From positions 7,907,534 through 7,971,533 of the forward strand of contig OX442422.1 of NCBI GenBank assembly GCA_949361645.1: a stretch of 64,000 nt of DNA, read 5' to 3'. Position numbers and translations under genes: made by a program. The notes beneath the pieces were generated by a model, which ran no database searches, was not told the origin of the DNA, and saw nothing but the letters and a program-made list of their open reading frames with translations. Below are positions 1 through 13,000 of the stretch, piece by piece. Position 1 is the stretch's first letter. Every line of letters starts with the position of its first letter. The stretch comes from Spongilla lacustris. Taxonomy: Eukaryota; Porifera; Demospongiae; Spongillida; Spongillidae.

Positions 1-453
1 GATTATCGTTCGTCATAATACAAGGCTCGTCATAATACCCGGGAGCACTCTACAATCAACATGCACATTTTAAATTGAAGGCTCTATTAAGAGCCATCCT
101 AACCCACTCACTCATACACTCCACCCTCCCTTTCCCTCTCTCTACCTCACATGAAGTGATAGTGCAATAATAGAATGTATTATTCATAACTCCTAGTGTT
201 ACTTTTAATGATTATCAGACATCTGTATTCAGTGTGTCACACCAGAGACCATGTATGGTGGGGCAGAATGTATTTTGTGCAACTGTTTCAGGGATCACCT
301 GCCTGCCCTGCCTCCGTGGTTCTGACACCTATATGTATTTAACCCTTCCTCTCCTCCCTCCAGTCCATCACTCCACCCCCACCCTTCCCTCCCTCTATTA
401 CTCCTTCTCACCTTGTCATGTCTAGCCTGGTTATGATGACATTTATATTACAG

Positions 454-3400
454 GGTAGGAGTCCATTGTGGACAGCTAGCTTTAATGGACATCTTGAGGT
501 AGTGAAGACACTCATTGAAACTGGAGCTAATGTTAATCAGACTAACAAGGTTGGTGCATTCTGCCAGTTTTATAATCCTTCGCTCCGCATCTCTATCCCC
601 CTCTCCCTCCCTGTCTCTCTCCCTCCTCCCCTTCCTCCCTCCCACCCTTCCACCATCTTGAATGAATTGTCTGTATGGTTAAATAGTGGAATAGCACATT
701 GCTTTTTGCAATGGGCAATAAAATTGTACACCATAGATTAATCACAAGATATTTTAAATGGTGTCTGGATGGTGGTGGGTTTGGGGAGTTACGTACATCT
801 CTGTTCCTGAGGACAGACATGTAAGTAATTGCTCCGCATCCCTCCTCATGCACCACAACTGCAACACTGCATCTCTTCCCCATCCATACATATATTGTAT
901 ACATTTGTAGACATGCACATGTATGTATGAAAAGTGTGTATTTGATTCCTTAGGACAATACAACTCCATTGTATGCAGCATGTCAGAAGGGTCATCATGG
1001 TGTAGTGAAGACCTTGTTAGGAACAAGTGCTGATGTGAATATAGCAACATCTGATGTAAGTGATGTGATGTATTACTAGTACATGTACGTCCTTAAAATA
1101 TTCTTATATAATGTATTCTTGTTTTGATCAATACATGTACATAGCCTTTCATCCTCTAGTAATTCCAGAGGCCATTTTCTTGCAGATCTTACATATTTAT
1201 GATTCTTTTTCATAGAATCAATATGCACATCTTAAATTGAAGGCTTTATGAGCCATTCACTCTCACTTACTCACTCACTCACTCACTCACTCACTCACTC
1301 ACTCACTCACTCACTCACTCACTCACTCGCTCACTCACTCACTCACTCACTCACTCACTTCACTCTCCCTCCTTTTCCCCCTCTCTCCATCCCGTGAAGT
1401 GATTGTGCAATTTGCGATAATGTATTATTCATAACTGCAAGTGTTACTTTTAATGATTATCTGACATCTGTATTCAGTGTGTCACACCAGAGACCATGTA
1501 TGGTGGGGCAGAATGTCTTTTCTGCAACTGTTTCAGGGATCACCTGCCTGCCCTGCCTCCTTGGTTCTGACACCTATATGTATTTAACCCTTCCTCTCCT
1601 CCCTCCAGTCCATCACTCCACCCCCACCCTTCCCTCCCTCTATTACTCCTTCTCACCTTGTCATGTCTAGCCTGGTTATGATGTCATTTACATATATATT
1701 ACAGGGTGACAGTCCATTGTGGATAGCTAGCTTTAGTGGACATCTTGAGGTAGTGAAGACACTCATTGAAACTGGAGCTAATGTTAATCAGACTAACAAG
1801 GTTGGTGCATTTCTGCCAGTTTTATAATCCTTCCCTCTGCATCCCCATCCCTCTCCCTCCCTGTCTCTCTCCCTTCTTCTCCCCTTCCTCTCTCCCTCCC
1901 CTACCCTCCCACCCTCCTACCCTCCCTCTCAAATGTATTATATGAGGGTGTGTGTATGGTTAAATAGTGGAATAGCACATTGCACTTTGCAATGGGCAAT
2001 AGTTGTACACCATTGATTCATTACAATTAGATGTTAAATGGTGTTCGGATGGTGGGTTTGGGGAGTTACTTACATCTCTGTCCCTGAGGACAGACATGTA
2101 AGTAATTGCTCCTCATCCCTCCTCATGCACCACAACTGCAACACTGCATCTCTTCCCCATTCATACATATACATGTATTGTATACATTTGTAGACATACA
2201 TGTACATGTACACATGTATGTATGAAAAGTGTGTATTTGATTCCTTAGGACAATACAACTCCATTGTATATGGCATGTCTGTGGGGTCAAGGTGATGTAG
2301 TTCAAACCTTGTTGGGAGCAGGTGCTGATGTGAATATAGCAAGATCTTATGTAAGTTATGTGATGTTTTATTACTGCACCCATGAAAGGTGTACACCCTG
2401 ATTACATAATTGTAAACAAACTGCTGTAGTTTGAATGTGTATAGACATTTTCATGTTTTGTGCAGTAACCTCCAGTACTCGTATTTCTAATGTTATGAAC
2501 AGTACTCTCATGGAATTTAGTTTGCCCACCCCTTGGTACTATGTGTATGTTTTTTTAGCCAATCTAGGCATTTCCTCGTGAATATCCTCATTCACTTCAC
2601 CCCCACCCTTCCTTTACTCTTTACTACTTCTCACCTTGTCATGTCTAGCCTGATTATGATGACATTTGTACTACAGGGTAGGAGTCCATTGTATTTAATG
2701 GACATCTTGGGGCTCCCTCCCTCCCTCACTCACTCCCTCCCTCCTCTCATAATCCCTTATGAATTATCATATGTGGGTTGAATAGTGGAATAGTCGATTA
2801 TGTATTACAGTAAATGGTGTCCAGATTGTGGGTTTGGGGTGTTACCTACATCTTTGTCCCTGAGTTTAGGCATGTAAGTAATTGTTCCTCATCCCTCCTC
2901 ATGCACCACAACTGCAACACTGCATCTCTTCCCCATCCATACATATATTGTATACATTTGTAAACATACACATGTATGTATGAAAAGTGTGTATTTGATT
3001 CCTTAGGACAATACAACTCCATTGCATATGGCATGTCAGGAGGGTCACCGTGATGTAGTGCAGACCTTGTTGGGAGCAGGTGCTGATGTGAATATAGCAA
3101 GATTTGATGTAAGTGATTTGATGTTTTACTAGTACATGTGCATCCTTAAAATATTCTTATACATGTAGATGATAATGTATTCTTTCATCGTTTAGTAATT
3201 CTAGAGGCCAGATTGTCTTCATTTTAGATCTTATCATTCTTTTCCATGCAATCAATATGCAGATTGTACAAATTGAAGTCTCTATTCTCACTCACCCACT
3301 CACTCACCCACTCACTCACTCTCACTCACTCTCACTCACTCTCACTCCACCCTTCCACTCTCCTTCCCTTCCCCCCTATCACACCCTACCAGGAGGTGAT

Positions 3401-4023
3401 TGTGCAATTTGTGATGAGAATAGAATCTGTTATTCATAACATTATTATTAGTATTGGTTAATGATTATCATGCAGATATCTGTATTCAGTGTGTCACACC
3501 AGAGACCATGTATGGTACAGGTCGGACAACTCGAAAAGTTCCCCAAATGCGTGCTACTCAAGTATCTCCCGAACCATTCACGTTTATCATAACACGAAGA
3601 TTAAACGAGCGCTGTTTGTACAACTATTTTTATAACACCCAATAAGCCTGTGTAATCAAATTGAGCACTGAAGATTCGGTGTGATAAAATAATTCATGAA
3701 CAATTTTGGGGAATGTCCGACCTGTAGAGCAGAATGTCTTTTGTGCAACTGTTTCATGGATCACCTGCCTGCCCTGCCTCCTTGGTTCTGACACCTATAT
3801 GTATTTAACCCTTCCCCTCCTCCCTCCAGTCCATCACTCCACCCCCACCTTCCCTCCCTCTATTACTCCTTCTCACTTTGTCATGTCTAGCCTGGTTATG
3901 ATGACATTTATATTACAGGGTAGTAGTCCACTGGGGATAGCTAGCTTGAATGGACGTCTTGAGGTAGTGAAGACACTCATTGAAACCGGAGCTACATTGT
4001 ATAATGTTAATCAGACTAACAAG
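454..4023 (+). CDS. A-type ankyrin exon array (six intact exons plus one decayed)
   Basis: Two exon kinds alternate. The 96-nt kind (454-549, 1705-1800, and a 105-nt version at 3919-4023) encodes a repeat starting GRSPLWTASFNGHLEVVKTL. The 102-nt kind (954-1055, 2249-2350, 3007-3108) encodes one starting DNTTPLYAACQKGHHGVVKT and ending ADVNIATSD. Both have the ankyrin pattern TPLxxA...G..xVVxxLL..GAxVN. Each exon has a clean acceptor (tattacag or ttccttag) and a gttggt or gtaagt donor, and codes through in phase 0. The pair plus introns repeats about every 1.25 kb, and intron sequence is conserved too, so whole units were duplicated. The 3919 exon has a 9-nt in-frame insertion (TLY) before NVNQTNK. 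Confidence 0.8.
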
Positions 4024-7000
4024 GTTGGTGCATTTCTGCCAGTTCTCCTTTTGCAAGGAGGGTCATGTGTGAAAGGCCATGTTGATAACCATTTACTACG
4101 TGTACTACATGTACATGTGCCCACCATGTTGTGTGAACTATTGTACCCACTCCAGGATGGTCATACTCCATTACATCTTGCTGCAAAGGAAGGTGATACT
4201 ACTCGTGTGAAAAGTCTCCTTTCCACTCCTGGTATTGATGTGAACATTAAGGATAGGGTGAGTTGGTCCATTGAAATTTAAGGGATATTGCTGTATGAAT
4301 ACATGTCCTTTAGGAATACATGCAGATGTACATGTACATATATGTGCTAATAAAAGTATGTGGGAGGGGCTGTACATGCGCATAGAAAGAGTGTGAGAGA
4401 TGTAGACCTGTGAGTCTACATCTCTCACACTGTGATAGAGTTATTTGTTAGAAAACAGCAGCCTTGTAGTTTCATGTATTAAAATATAAATGTGTACATT
4501 GTATCCACCATGTTGTCTGTATGCGGGATATCCAGGAATTTTTAAGGCAGGGGGTGGGAGGGGTGATCGTGAGGCGCAGTTAGCGGTGCCACTCCAAGGA
4601 GAGTGTGGGAGGAGGGCACCCCTCCCACCCAGCTAGGGGTATGGGGAGCACTGTACGCTCCCCATGGGGGCCTGGGGCTCCAGAAGCCAATGCTGTGAAC
4701 AAGTTGTGGGGTTATTTGTGAGAAAAGCAGCATGTAGTTTCATGTTTGATAGGCCATCCGTGTATTACATGAACATGTTTGTCCACATTGTACCCACCAT
4801 ATCATCTGTATGCAAGGGCGGATATCCAGGAATTTTTAAAGGAGGGGGGGGGGGGGGGGGGGGGCACAGTTAGCAGTGCCACTCCGAGGAGGGTGTGGGA
4901 GGGGGTCCACCCAGCTAGGGGTATGGGGAGCACTGTTAGCTCCCCAGGGGGCCTGGGGCTCTGAAGCCAACACTTTTTAGCTATGCAAAAAAGTGGCAAC
5001 CAGGAGGCCTTTAAAATAGTAGCCATATTGTTTGTACATGTTCCAATGAAAAAAATTAACATCAGTTACAACAGTAGTTGGTGGAGGTGGACATTAGGAC
5101 ATGTAGCTAGTGAATAATAGCTACTAAAGACCATTCCCAGAACAGATATTTGTACATGTTAGTTAGCAATGGTGGTGTAAAAAGCAGGCAAAGGGGTTCC
5201 CTAATCCTTACTAGTATTTATTTCTGTGTGAAATGTATATGTGGATCACCTACCACTGATCATAGCCAATCTGTATCTACATAAATGTACAAATTATGTC
5301 CCTCCGGAGCAAAAAGACAAAAACCTATTAGTAGTGTAAAGAAGATTCAATGCAACTATATATGGAATTGGTCTGTTCTTAATCCCTATTATACCTACAA
5401 GATATAAAAACATTCTCTCTGAGAAAGTTAGTGGTATACATGTATAGGATTTGAAGTCAATGGTGGTGTAAAAAGGAAGGGAACAAGGGAGTGGAGATAC
5501 AATAATTATTCCTATATTTAGCACTTAGTAGAACAGCATTGCATTTATGTTGCTAAATATAGGAATAATTTTTGTATCTCCAATTGCTTGTTTCCTTCCT
5601 TTTTACACCACCATTGCCTTCAAATCCTACATACATGTACCACTACCTTTCTCAGAGAGAATGTTTTTATATTTCTTCATCACATTTTTTGATTACTAGT
5701 ATACTGTACAAATCGTATGTATACATACATTTGTATGATGAAATCAGTTGTCTTGCAACACATTGTTTACATTTACATCGAAACTCGTGCGCCAAGCTTT
5801 ACGCCTGCTTTTTTTTTTTCCGTATCTACACTTATGCAGTTCATCTACCACCCAATTGAATGTTCATATAATTGAATGTATGTAATTAAATTTATATCCA
5901 ACCTGGCCAACAACACTCCCGTTTGGCCTACATTGGGATAAGTGCCAGCGTGTGTGGAGCCCATTCCACGCTCTTTACATATGGAGGGAGGGGTACCCCT
6001 CCTTCACCCTCCCTTTCTTTCTTTATTTACTAAATATCCGACCTAGCCAACACAGACAACACTCCACCTATTAGAATGAAATGAAAGAGGGGGAGAGTGA
6101 AGGAAGGGGAACTCCTCCCTCTAAATGTAAAGAGGGTCAAATTAGTGTCATTATCACAGCACTCCCTTTCTTAATGAAAAGTACCCTGCCATTATGCACA
6201 GGCAGGCGAGTTCCCCAACTTATCGTTCATTTCATGCTCTTTACATAAGGAGCCTCCCTAACCCACCCTAACCCCCCCCCCCTCCCCCTCTACTAAATAT
6301 CCGACCTAGCAAACGTTTATCTTATCATTGTTATGGTAAGAATATGATTACATAAAGTGCATTGGGTGGTGGTAAGTGCCTTAACGAGCAGACACCCGGG
6401 CAGTCGCCCGCTTTTTTTCTGGATCTGCTCGGTAGCTCTCACTAGCACCCGCCTTTGTTCAGCGTCAGCATTGTACTGAACTTAGCTCTCTTATTTTATT
6501 GTCTTGAAGGCACTTTGACAAAAGCAACATTGCTAGGCAGCTAAAAGTGGTGAAGAAAACTTAAAACACAAATGAAACTCCAATAATTATATATGGGACA
6601 GTGTCCAGCAAAATCGGGCTTGTGGGGTTATAACTAAAATTGCACGTTGTACTAAGCAACATATCTTCGTGACGGTACTATGTTTTCCTTTCAAATTTCG
6701 TACACTTGCACTTGTTGCCACACCATTTCTCTGTGTGAAAATCGATTTTTGTGATCTAGACCTTTTCTGTGCCGTGGATACAACAATCGTTAACCCCACC
6801 TTTTTATAATGTTATAAAAATGCTTCCTGTTTGAATCGCTATTTCTTCCAAACGCTAAACGCTATCAACTTCCTATTTTCAACAGTTCATACTACACCAT
6901 TTCTCTAAGTCTTGCACTTGCTCCATGCCAGTATTGCAACGTTTGATACCTGATTGGATTCGGAAGATATAGCAATTCAAACAAGAAGTATTTTTATAAC

Positions 7001-10000
7001 ACTTAATAAAAGGGTGACATTTTCGCTGAAACTGTCCCATATAACAATAATTAATTATATGTGAAACATTGCCATGGGAATGACTACGTATATCAGTTTC
7101 TTGCTTTATTTATATATCTGATACCCATAGGTTCCAATTAGTCTAGGGACCAGACCATATATGAGAATATGCGTCTGGTGGCGTCCCATAGAAGGTTTTG
7201 TGCCAGAGGACTGTAATTAACCTGCAGTCTGCAGATTGCTGGTTAACGTCATTTTATTCATTGCAGCTCATGTATATGTATCAGGCTAAGAGTGGGGATA
7301 TTACAATCACAATGGGGCCTTGGATGTTCCATAGTGAATCAAATAAACACGGTAGCACATCGATTTACCTTTGCCTATTGGTAGCAATACAAAGGTGTCG
7401 TTTCCAGCTGTTATGCTTTGTACTGTGTCGCGCTGCTCTTTTCTAAGCGTTCCACTTAGCTTTTTGCTTGTCTGGTCTAAAGCATACCACAATACAAATA
7501 ACAATTACGTTAATTAGCATTCCTGCAGTACTGAGGCACCTGGCACAAAACCTTCTATGGGACGCCACCAGACCCATATTCTCATGTATGGTCTGGTCCT
7601 GTTGCAGTTGCACTCTACGTCATGCGACTGTATTTTCCAAAACTGCTTAACGTTAATTAATGTCTAACTGCAAACTAATAACAATGTGTAACAGCTGCTT
7701 TCACGTGGGTATTTCTATATCATGTGAATTTGTCCTACAGCTGTAGATTCAATCATCTAAACTGCATTCTAACCAGTATAAGTCTGACCATTTACATTGT
7801 GTACAAAGCAAACACTAAAGTGGAACAAAGCCTATTCTATCACCAGCAGCTACATCAGATCACGGCTCGCTTTTGCAGGGGTTCGAGCAGTGAGCCTCTG
7901 TCTTAGAGGATCCTGCACCAAATGGATAAGTGGGCTGGGGTTTGATGATGGTGCTCCTCTGGCCTCATTTATGGAGTAAATTTTTTTCTCTTTATAATTA
8001 CTTAAGTATCATCTAATTGTATGTATTTTACGTTTTTAAAGTATTAATATCCTTTGTTTTGAATATAAACGCCAATGAAACTCTTAATGATGTTAGTATA
8101 TATGGGATGTGGATGTAATGGTGGTGTAAAAAGCAGGCAAAAAAAACAAGGGGTTCCCTAATCCTTACTAGTATTCATTTGATCTAGTTCTACACCAAAA
8201 CCTACATGTATAATGCAAGGAATACTCAAGGTCCATATGAAGTTAGAGCATGTTGGTAATGACTGTGGGAAATGTACATGTGGATCACCTACAACTGGTC
8301 CTAGCCAATGTGTATCTTCAAGTTACTGCCACATTCAATGTCACTCAGTTTACACCAATGGTGTCATGTTTGATAAGCCATGTTGATAACCATGTACTGC
8401 ATGTGCATGTACATTGTATACATTGTACCCACCATGATGACTGAACTACTATTGTACCCACTCTAGCATGGTAATACTCCATTACACCTTGCTGCAAGTG
8501 AAGGTCATACTGCTTGTGTGGAATGCTTCCTTTCCACCCCTGGTATTGATGTGAACATTAAGAATAAGGTGAGTTGGGAATTTTAAGAGATATTGCTGTA
8601 TGAATACATGTCCTTTAGAAATACAAGTAGATGTATATGTATGTGCTAATAAAGGTACTTTTGTCTCTATATATACTATGTCAACGGCTCTATCGATTGT
8701 CTGGAGTCAAAATTTCAACACTTTTAACCATTACATTTTAAAACCTACCTGAATTAGAGGTAGTAAAAGTACTTGCACCAACAAGATTGCCTTATGTAGC
8801 TGTTATACATGTAGATAGAAGAGAGATGTGTGCACTAGAAATACCCGACCAACCTGTATTGTAGTTTACCTGTTTGCTAAAACATGCATTGTACTTATTT
8901 TTTGGCTATTCGATGACAATTGTATAGCCAATGCATCTGTGCATTTACTTAGATTATCAATACCACATGTGGTTATTGTTTTACATTTTTTTTTAAATAC
9001 TACCACGATGTCAACTGTGTATTATTGGTAACAGTGTTCATGATGCATTCAAACTTAAGGGCTATGTCAAGGAACCATGTACATGTACAATTCAGGGCCA
9101 GGGGAACTGCCCCATGTCACTAATTTAACTGGAAATGTGTTTTATAGGCTTGATGTAATTTTGATTTCCATTAAATATCATGGCACATTCATTATTAATC
9201 GCTAGAGTGGAGAAGTTGGACAATATAAGATATTATCTCAAATATTTTCATCATATTAAGCTTACACAAGTTGCCACTAAGTGCTACCTTGAGATTTTCT
9301 CTACTACTCTATACTTACACAAGGCTACCACTCCCTGATCTGAGGGAGGTTCATTGTTTAAATGTCCCACACCCACTCAATGCAATTTTGACAGGTTTAA
9401 CTTAACACCATTTTATTTTCTGTGTTTATTCTGTTATATTGTTAAATTGCATGTTTACATGTAAGTACCAGATATATAATTACCGGATCATCCTGTTGCT
9501 ATATGACTCAGATTGTTGTTTGAGAATTTTTTTATAAGCTTCATATAGCATTTTGTTATACACATACATTGTACCCACTCCAGTTGGATGGTCATACTCC
9601 ATTACACCTTGCTACAAGGGGAGGTCATACTACTTGTGTGGAACATCTCCTTTCCACTCCTGGTATTGATGTGAACGTTGAGCATAAGGTGGGTTATGAT
9701 TATACATACATGTATGTACACCATGGAACACAATCTGACCATTAGGATTACAAGTCTAAGTGGAGATAAACACAAGCCATGTCCTCCCTTACCCCCTCTC
9801 CTTACCCAACCCCCCAACATGAACACTAATCCTTCCAGTTAATGACTGTATTATTCACATACAGAAACACTCAGTGGAGAAGCCCACATATTATAAAATG
9901 CTGGGACAATACATTGCGTTCATGATGTAATCCAATTGTAAATCTTTGTACATATGTAAGCATCTTGTGTGTTCTGACAAGGCATGAAACACCCATGCAC

Positions 10001-13000
10001 GTAATTGTTCCATATGTCACTTACGCAAATGACGTAGTGCAATTCAACTGGAACGTTTTATGCATTTCTCTACAATCAACATGTACATTGTAATTTGAAG
10101 GCATATCATGACAAACATATTCCTTGTCATATTCTTAACACATCTTGTTTATGTTCTGTATACATATACATTGTAGTCATTCCAGTATGATGGTACTCCA
10201 TTACACCTTGCTGCAATGGGAGGTCATACTACTTGTGTGGAACGTCTCCTTTCCACTCCTGGTATCTGTGTGAACATTATGAGTGAGGTGAGTTGGTCCA
10301 TTGAATAGTGTATATGTATATTACAGTGTTTAGAATGGTAAGAGTACATACGTTGGGGCTGGGTTGGGTAATAGGTTGTGCCGAGTAGGTGGAGAACATG
10401 ACTTGTGTTTACATGTATTTCCACTCCTGGTCCTAAAAAGTGCACAGGTCAACATTAAAGTCCGCGACAGCATCGAGGAAGCATAGCACTTTTTAATCCA
10501 TTTTTGGTGTATTTGGGGTCCGATTATAGGACGTGATACATTATTTTCAGTACCCCCAATTCGTTTAACAAAAAAAGAGTGATCGTTAACACTAAGCACA
10601 TGTAAAATTAGATTCATGAACGAAGGCGGGAACGGCTCATGGGTACGGAGGTGTGCAAATAATGCTAAGCAACTATGGATTTGCAATTAGTTTTGTGAGT
10701 TGTTTTGTGTACACAAGGTAAAGATGGCACCAGTAATGAGGCAAAAACGTTAAGACTTTGTTTTTGAAAACCAAACCGACAACATGTAAGTAGTATATGA
10801 GAGTTTTTGGATGCGGTACTAAATAATACTCGAGTTGGAATTTTAAAAAATTAAGTACTCTCAATACAAATATTGACAAGGTTTTGAGTGTCCATGTTTG
10901 TATGTAACTATACTGTATTCTGATGTTTTGCAACATAGTGGTTTCGTGGGGCATGAGTTTAATGTTATTGATTAAGAATCCATTAACGTTTACTTCCTCG
11001 ATTGTATAGCAGACTTTAGTGATGTGGCCAATAAGAGTGATCCTTTGGTGGACATGTAGATTGCTTCATGAGATTTGTAGTTTGTAGCTGTTGTATTCAT
11101 AAAGCATCTTGGTTATGTTACTTTGTACCCACTCCAGTGCTATGGTACTCCATTACACCTTGCTGCAAGGGGAGGTCATACTAAATGTGTGGAACATCTT
11201 CTTTTAACTCCTGGTATTGATGTGAATATTAAGGATATGGTGAGTTCCTATACTGAGTGTAGCTGTACATGTATATATGTATAATACAGTGATTAACTGT
11301 AAGGATTAGTGTACATGTTGGGGGGGGGAGGGGTAGGGGGAGGACATGGCTTGTGTTTATTTCCACTTAGACTTATCATTATTCAGACATGTACTATTAC
11401 AATAAATGTACAATACAAGTAATGGCACACTATATTATATTATAGCAGTAAGATAAATAAATGCACCCTAGTATTGCGGACAAAACATCTGGAGAGGATG
11501 ACTGTGGCATTGGCTCTAACTAGGTTGAGGTTCAGCCTACCATATAAGGCAGCTAGAACTTCAGCCTTAGCCCTGTTGGAGCTAGTCGCAAGGTGAGAGG
11601 CCAGAAGTGAAAATGCCTCAATTGCTTCTGACTCCCAAGCACCATATGCCTTTACCATCATGGGAATGCCTAGCTCCTTGCATTTGGCATCATTTTCGTC
11701 ATGCAATTCTAGTGGACAGATTGTCTTCCATGGTCTTATAATCATAAGTACATATGCGGTACATGTCAATAAAACGCTGGGCCAACGTATTCCATTCATA
11801 ATGTAAATAATTAAGTTACACTACGTTTGCATTTCGCTGTGTTATTATAACTGTTCTGTTACTTTAACTTTGAATACAGTTTGTTAAGCATCTAATTTGT
11901 ATTCTGACAAGGCCTAAACGCCCGCACACATAATTCTTTGTGCAATTTGACTGGAACTTTATATTGATGCATAATGTAGTGCATCTTCCTACAATCAACA
12001 TTGTTTTAAGGCTTTATCGTGACAAACATATTCCTTGTTATATTCATAAATCATCTTGTTTTCCTTTTGTATGCAGAAAAGTTATACTTGTGATCTGTTT
12101 ATCTGTGACAATTAATATTTATACATACATATAATGCATTTTAAAGAACTGCACCCATTTTTTTTTGCATTGAGTAAAAGATATATTTAAAATTAATGTA
12201 GGGTAATTCCATATATATATTTGCCACCCTTTTAGCATCATTGTCTAGTTTGGACATGCTATTTTCCCCATGTGTTCTCCCCATAGGAGAATACAAAATT
12301 GCTGTACATTTGTATACCCTATAGTGTACAGCTTTTAATATACGAAAAATTAAAATTTTCATTTTTTTCGTAACCTCGGTTAACTCGGTTGAGCATATCC
12401 TGAGTCCGGAAACATTCTGATTGATTTGAATACATTCAAAACATTGCTAAGGTAGAGGTGTACATAAAATTAATTGATTTTAATAACTTCTTGGCATATT
12501 ACATGAATAAAGTCATGAATTTGTAATGAATTGTGACTTATCCAAAAATATGAAAATACAAATCACACCATAGTTAGCTAACCATACCCCAAACATATTT
12601 AACTGAAAAGCTTACTGGGACACGTATTCTCAGGGCTGGGACAGCACAAAAAGTGGCTGGCAGCCATGTTATATTTTGACAGTACCTTAGCTGTGTAAAC
12701 TATCCTATGTAAACAAATAGTTGCAAGGAGGAATAACATGGCTGCCAGCCACTTTTTGTGCAGTCCCAGCCCTGAGAATACGTGTCCCAGTAAGCTTTTC
12801 AGTTCAATATGTTTGGGGTATGGTTAGCTAACTATGGTACAAGTCTGGTGTGATTCGTATTTTCATATTTTTGGATAGGTCACAATTCATTACAAATGCA
12901 TGACTTTATTCATGTAATATGCCAAGAAGTTATTAAAATCAATTATTTTTATGTAGACCTCTATCTTAGCAATGTTTTGGATATATTCAAATCAGAATGT

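Noticed and set aside
234..425. Repeated open frame MSHQRPCMVGQNVF... in A-type introns (also 1479-1670)
   Set aside because: It is conserved only because the whole intron unit is duplicated. It crosses the exon acceptor region out of frame with the ankyrin coding sequence and has no splice context of its own.
1265..1360. CRISPR-like regular repetition
   Set aside because: It is a simple CTCA microsatellite with no spacers, in an animal genome.
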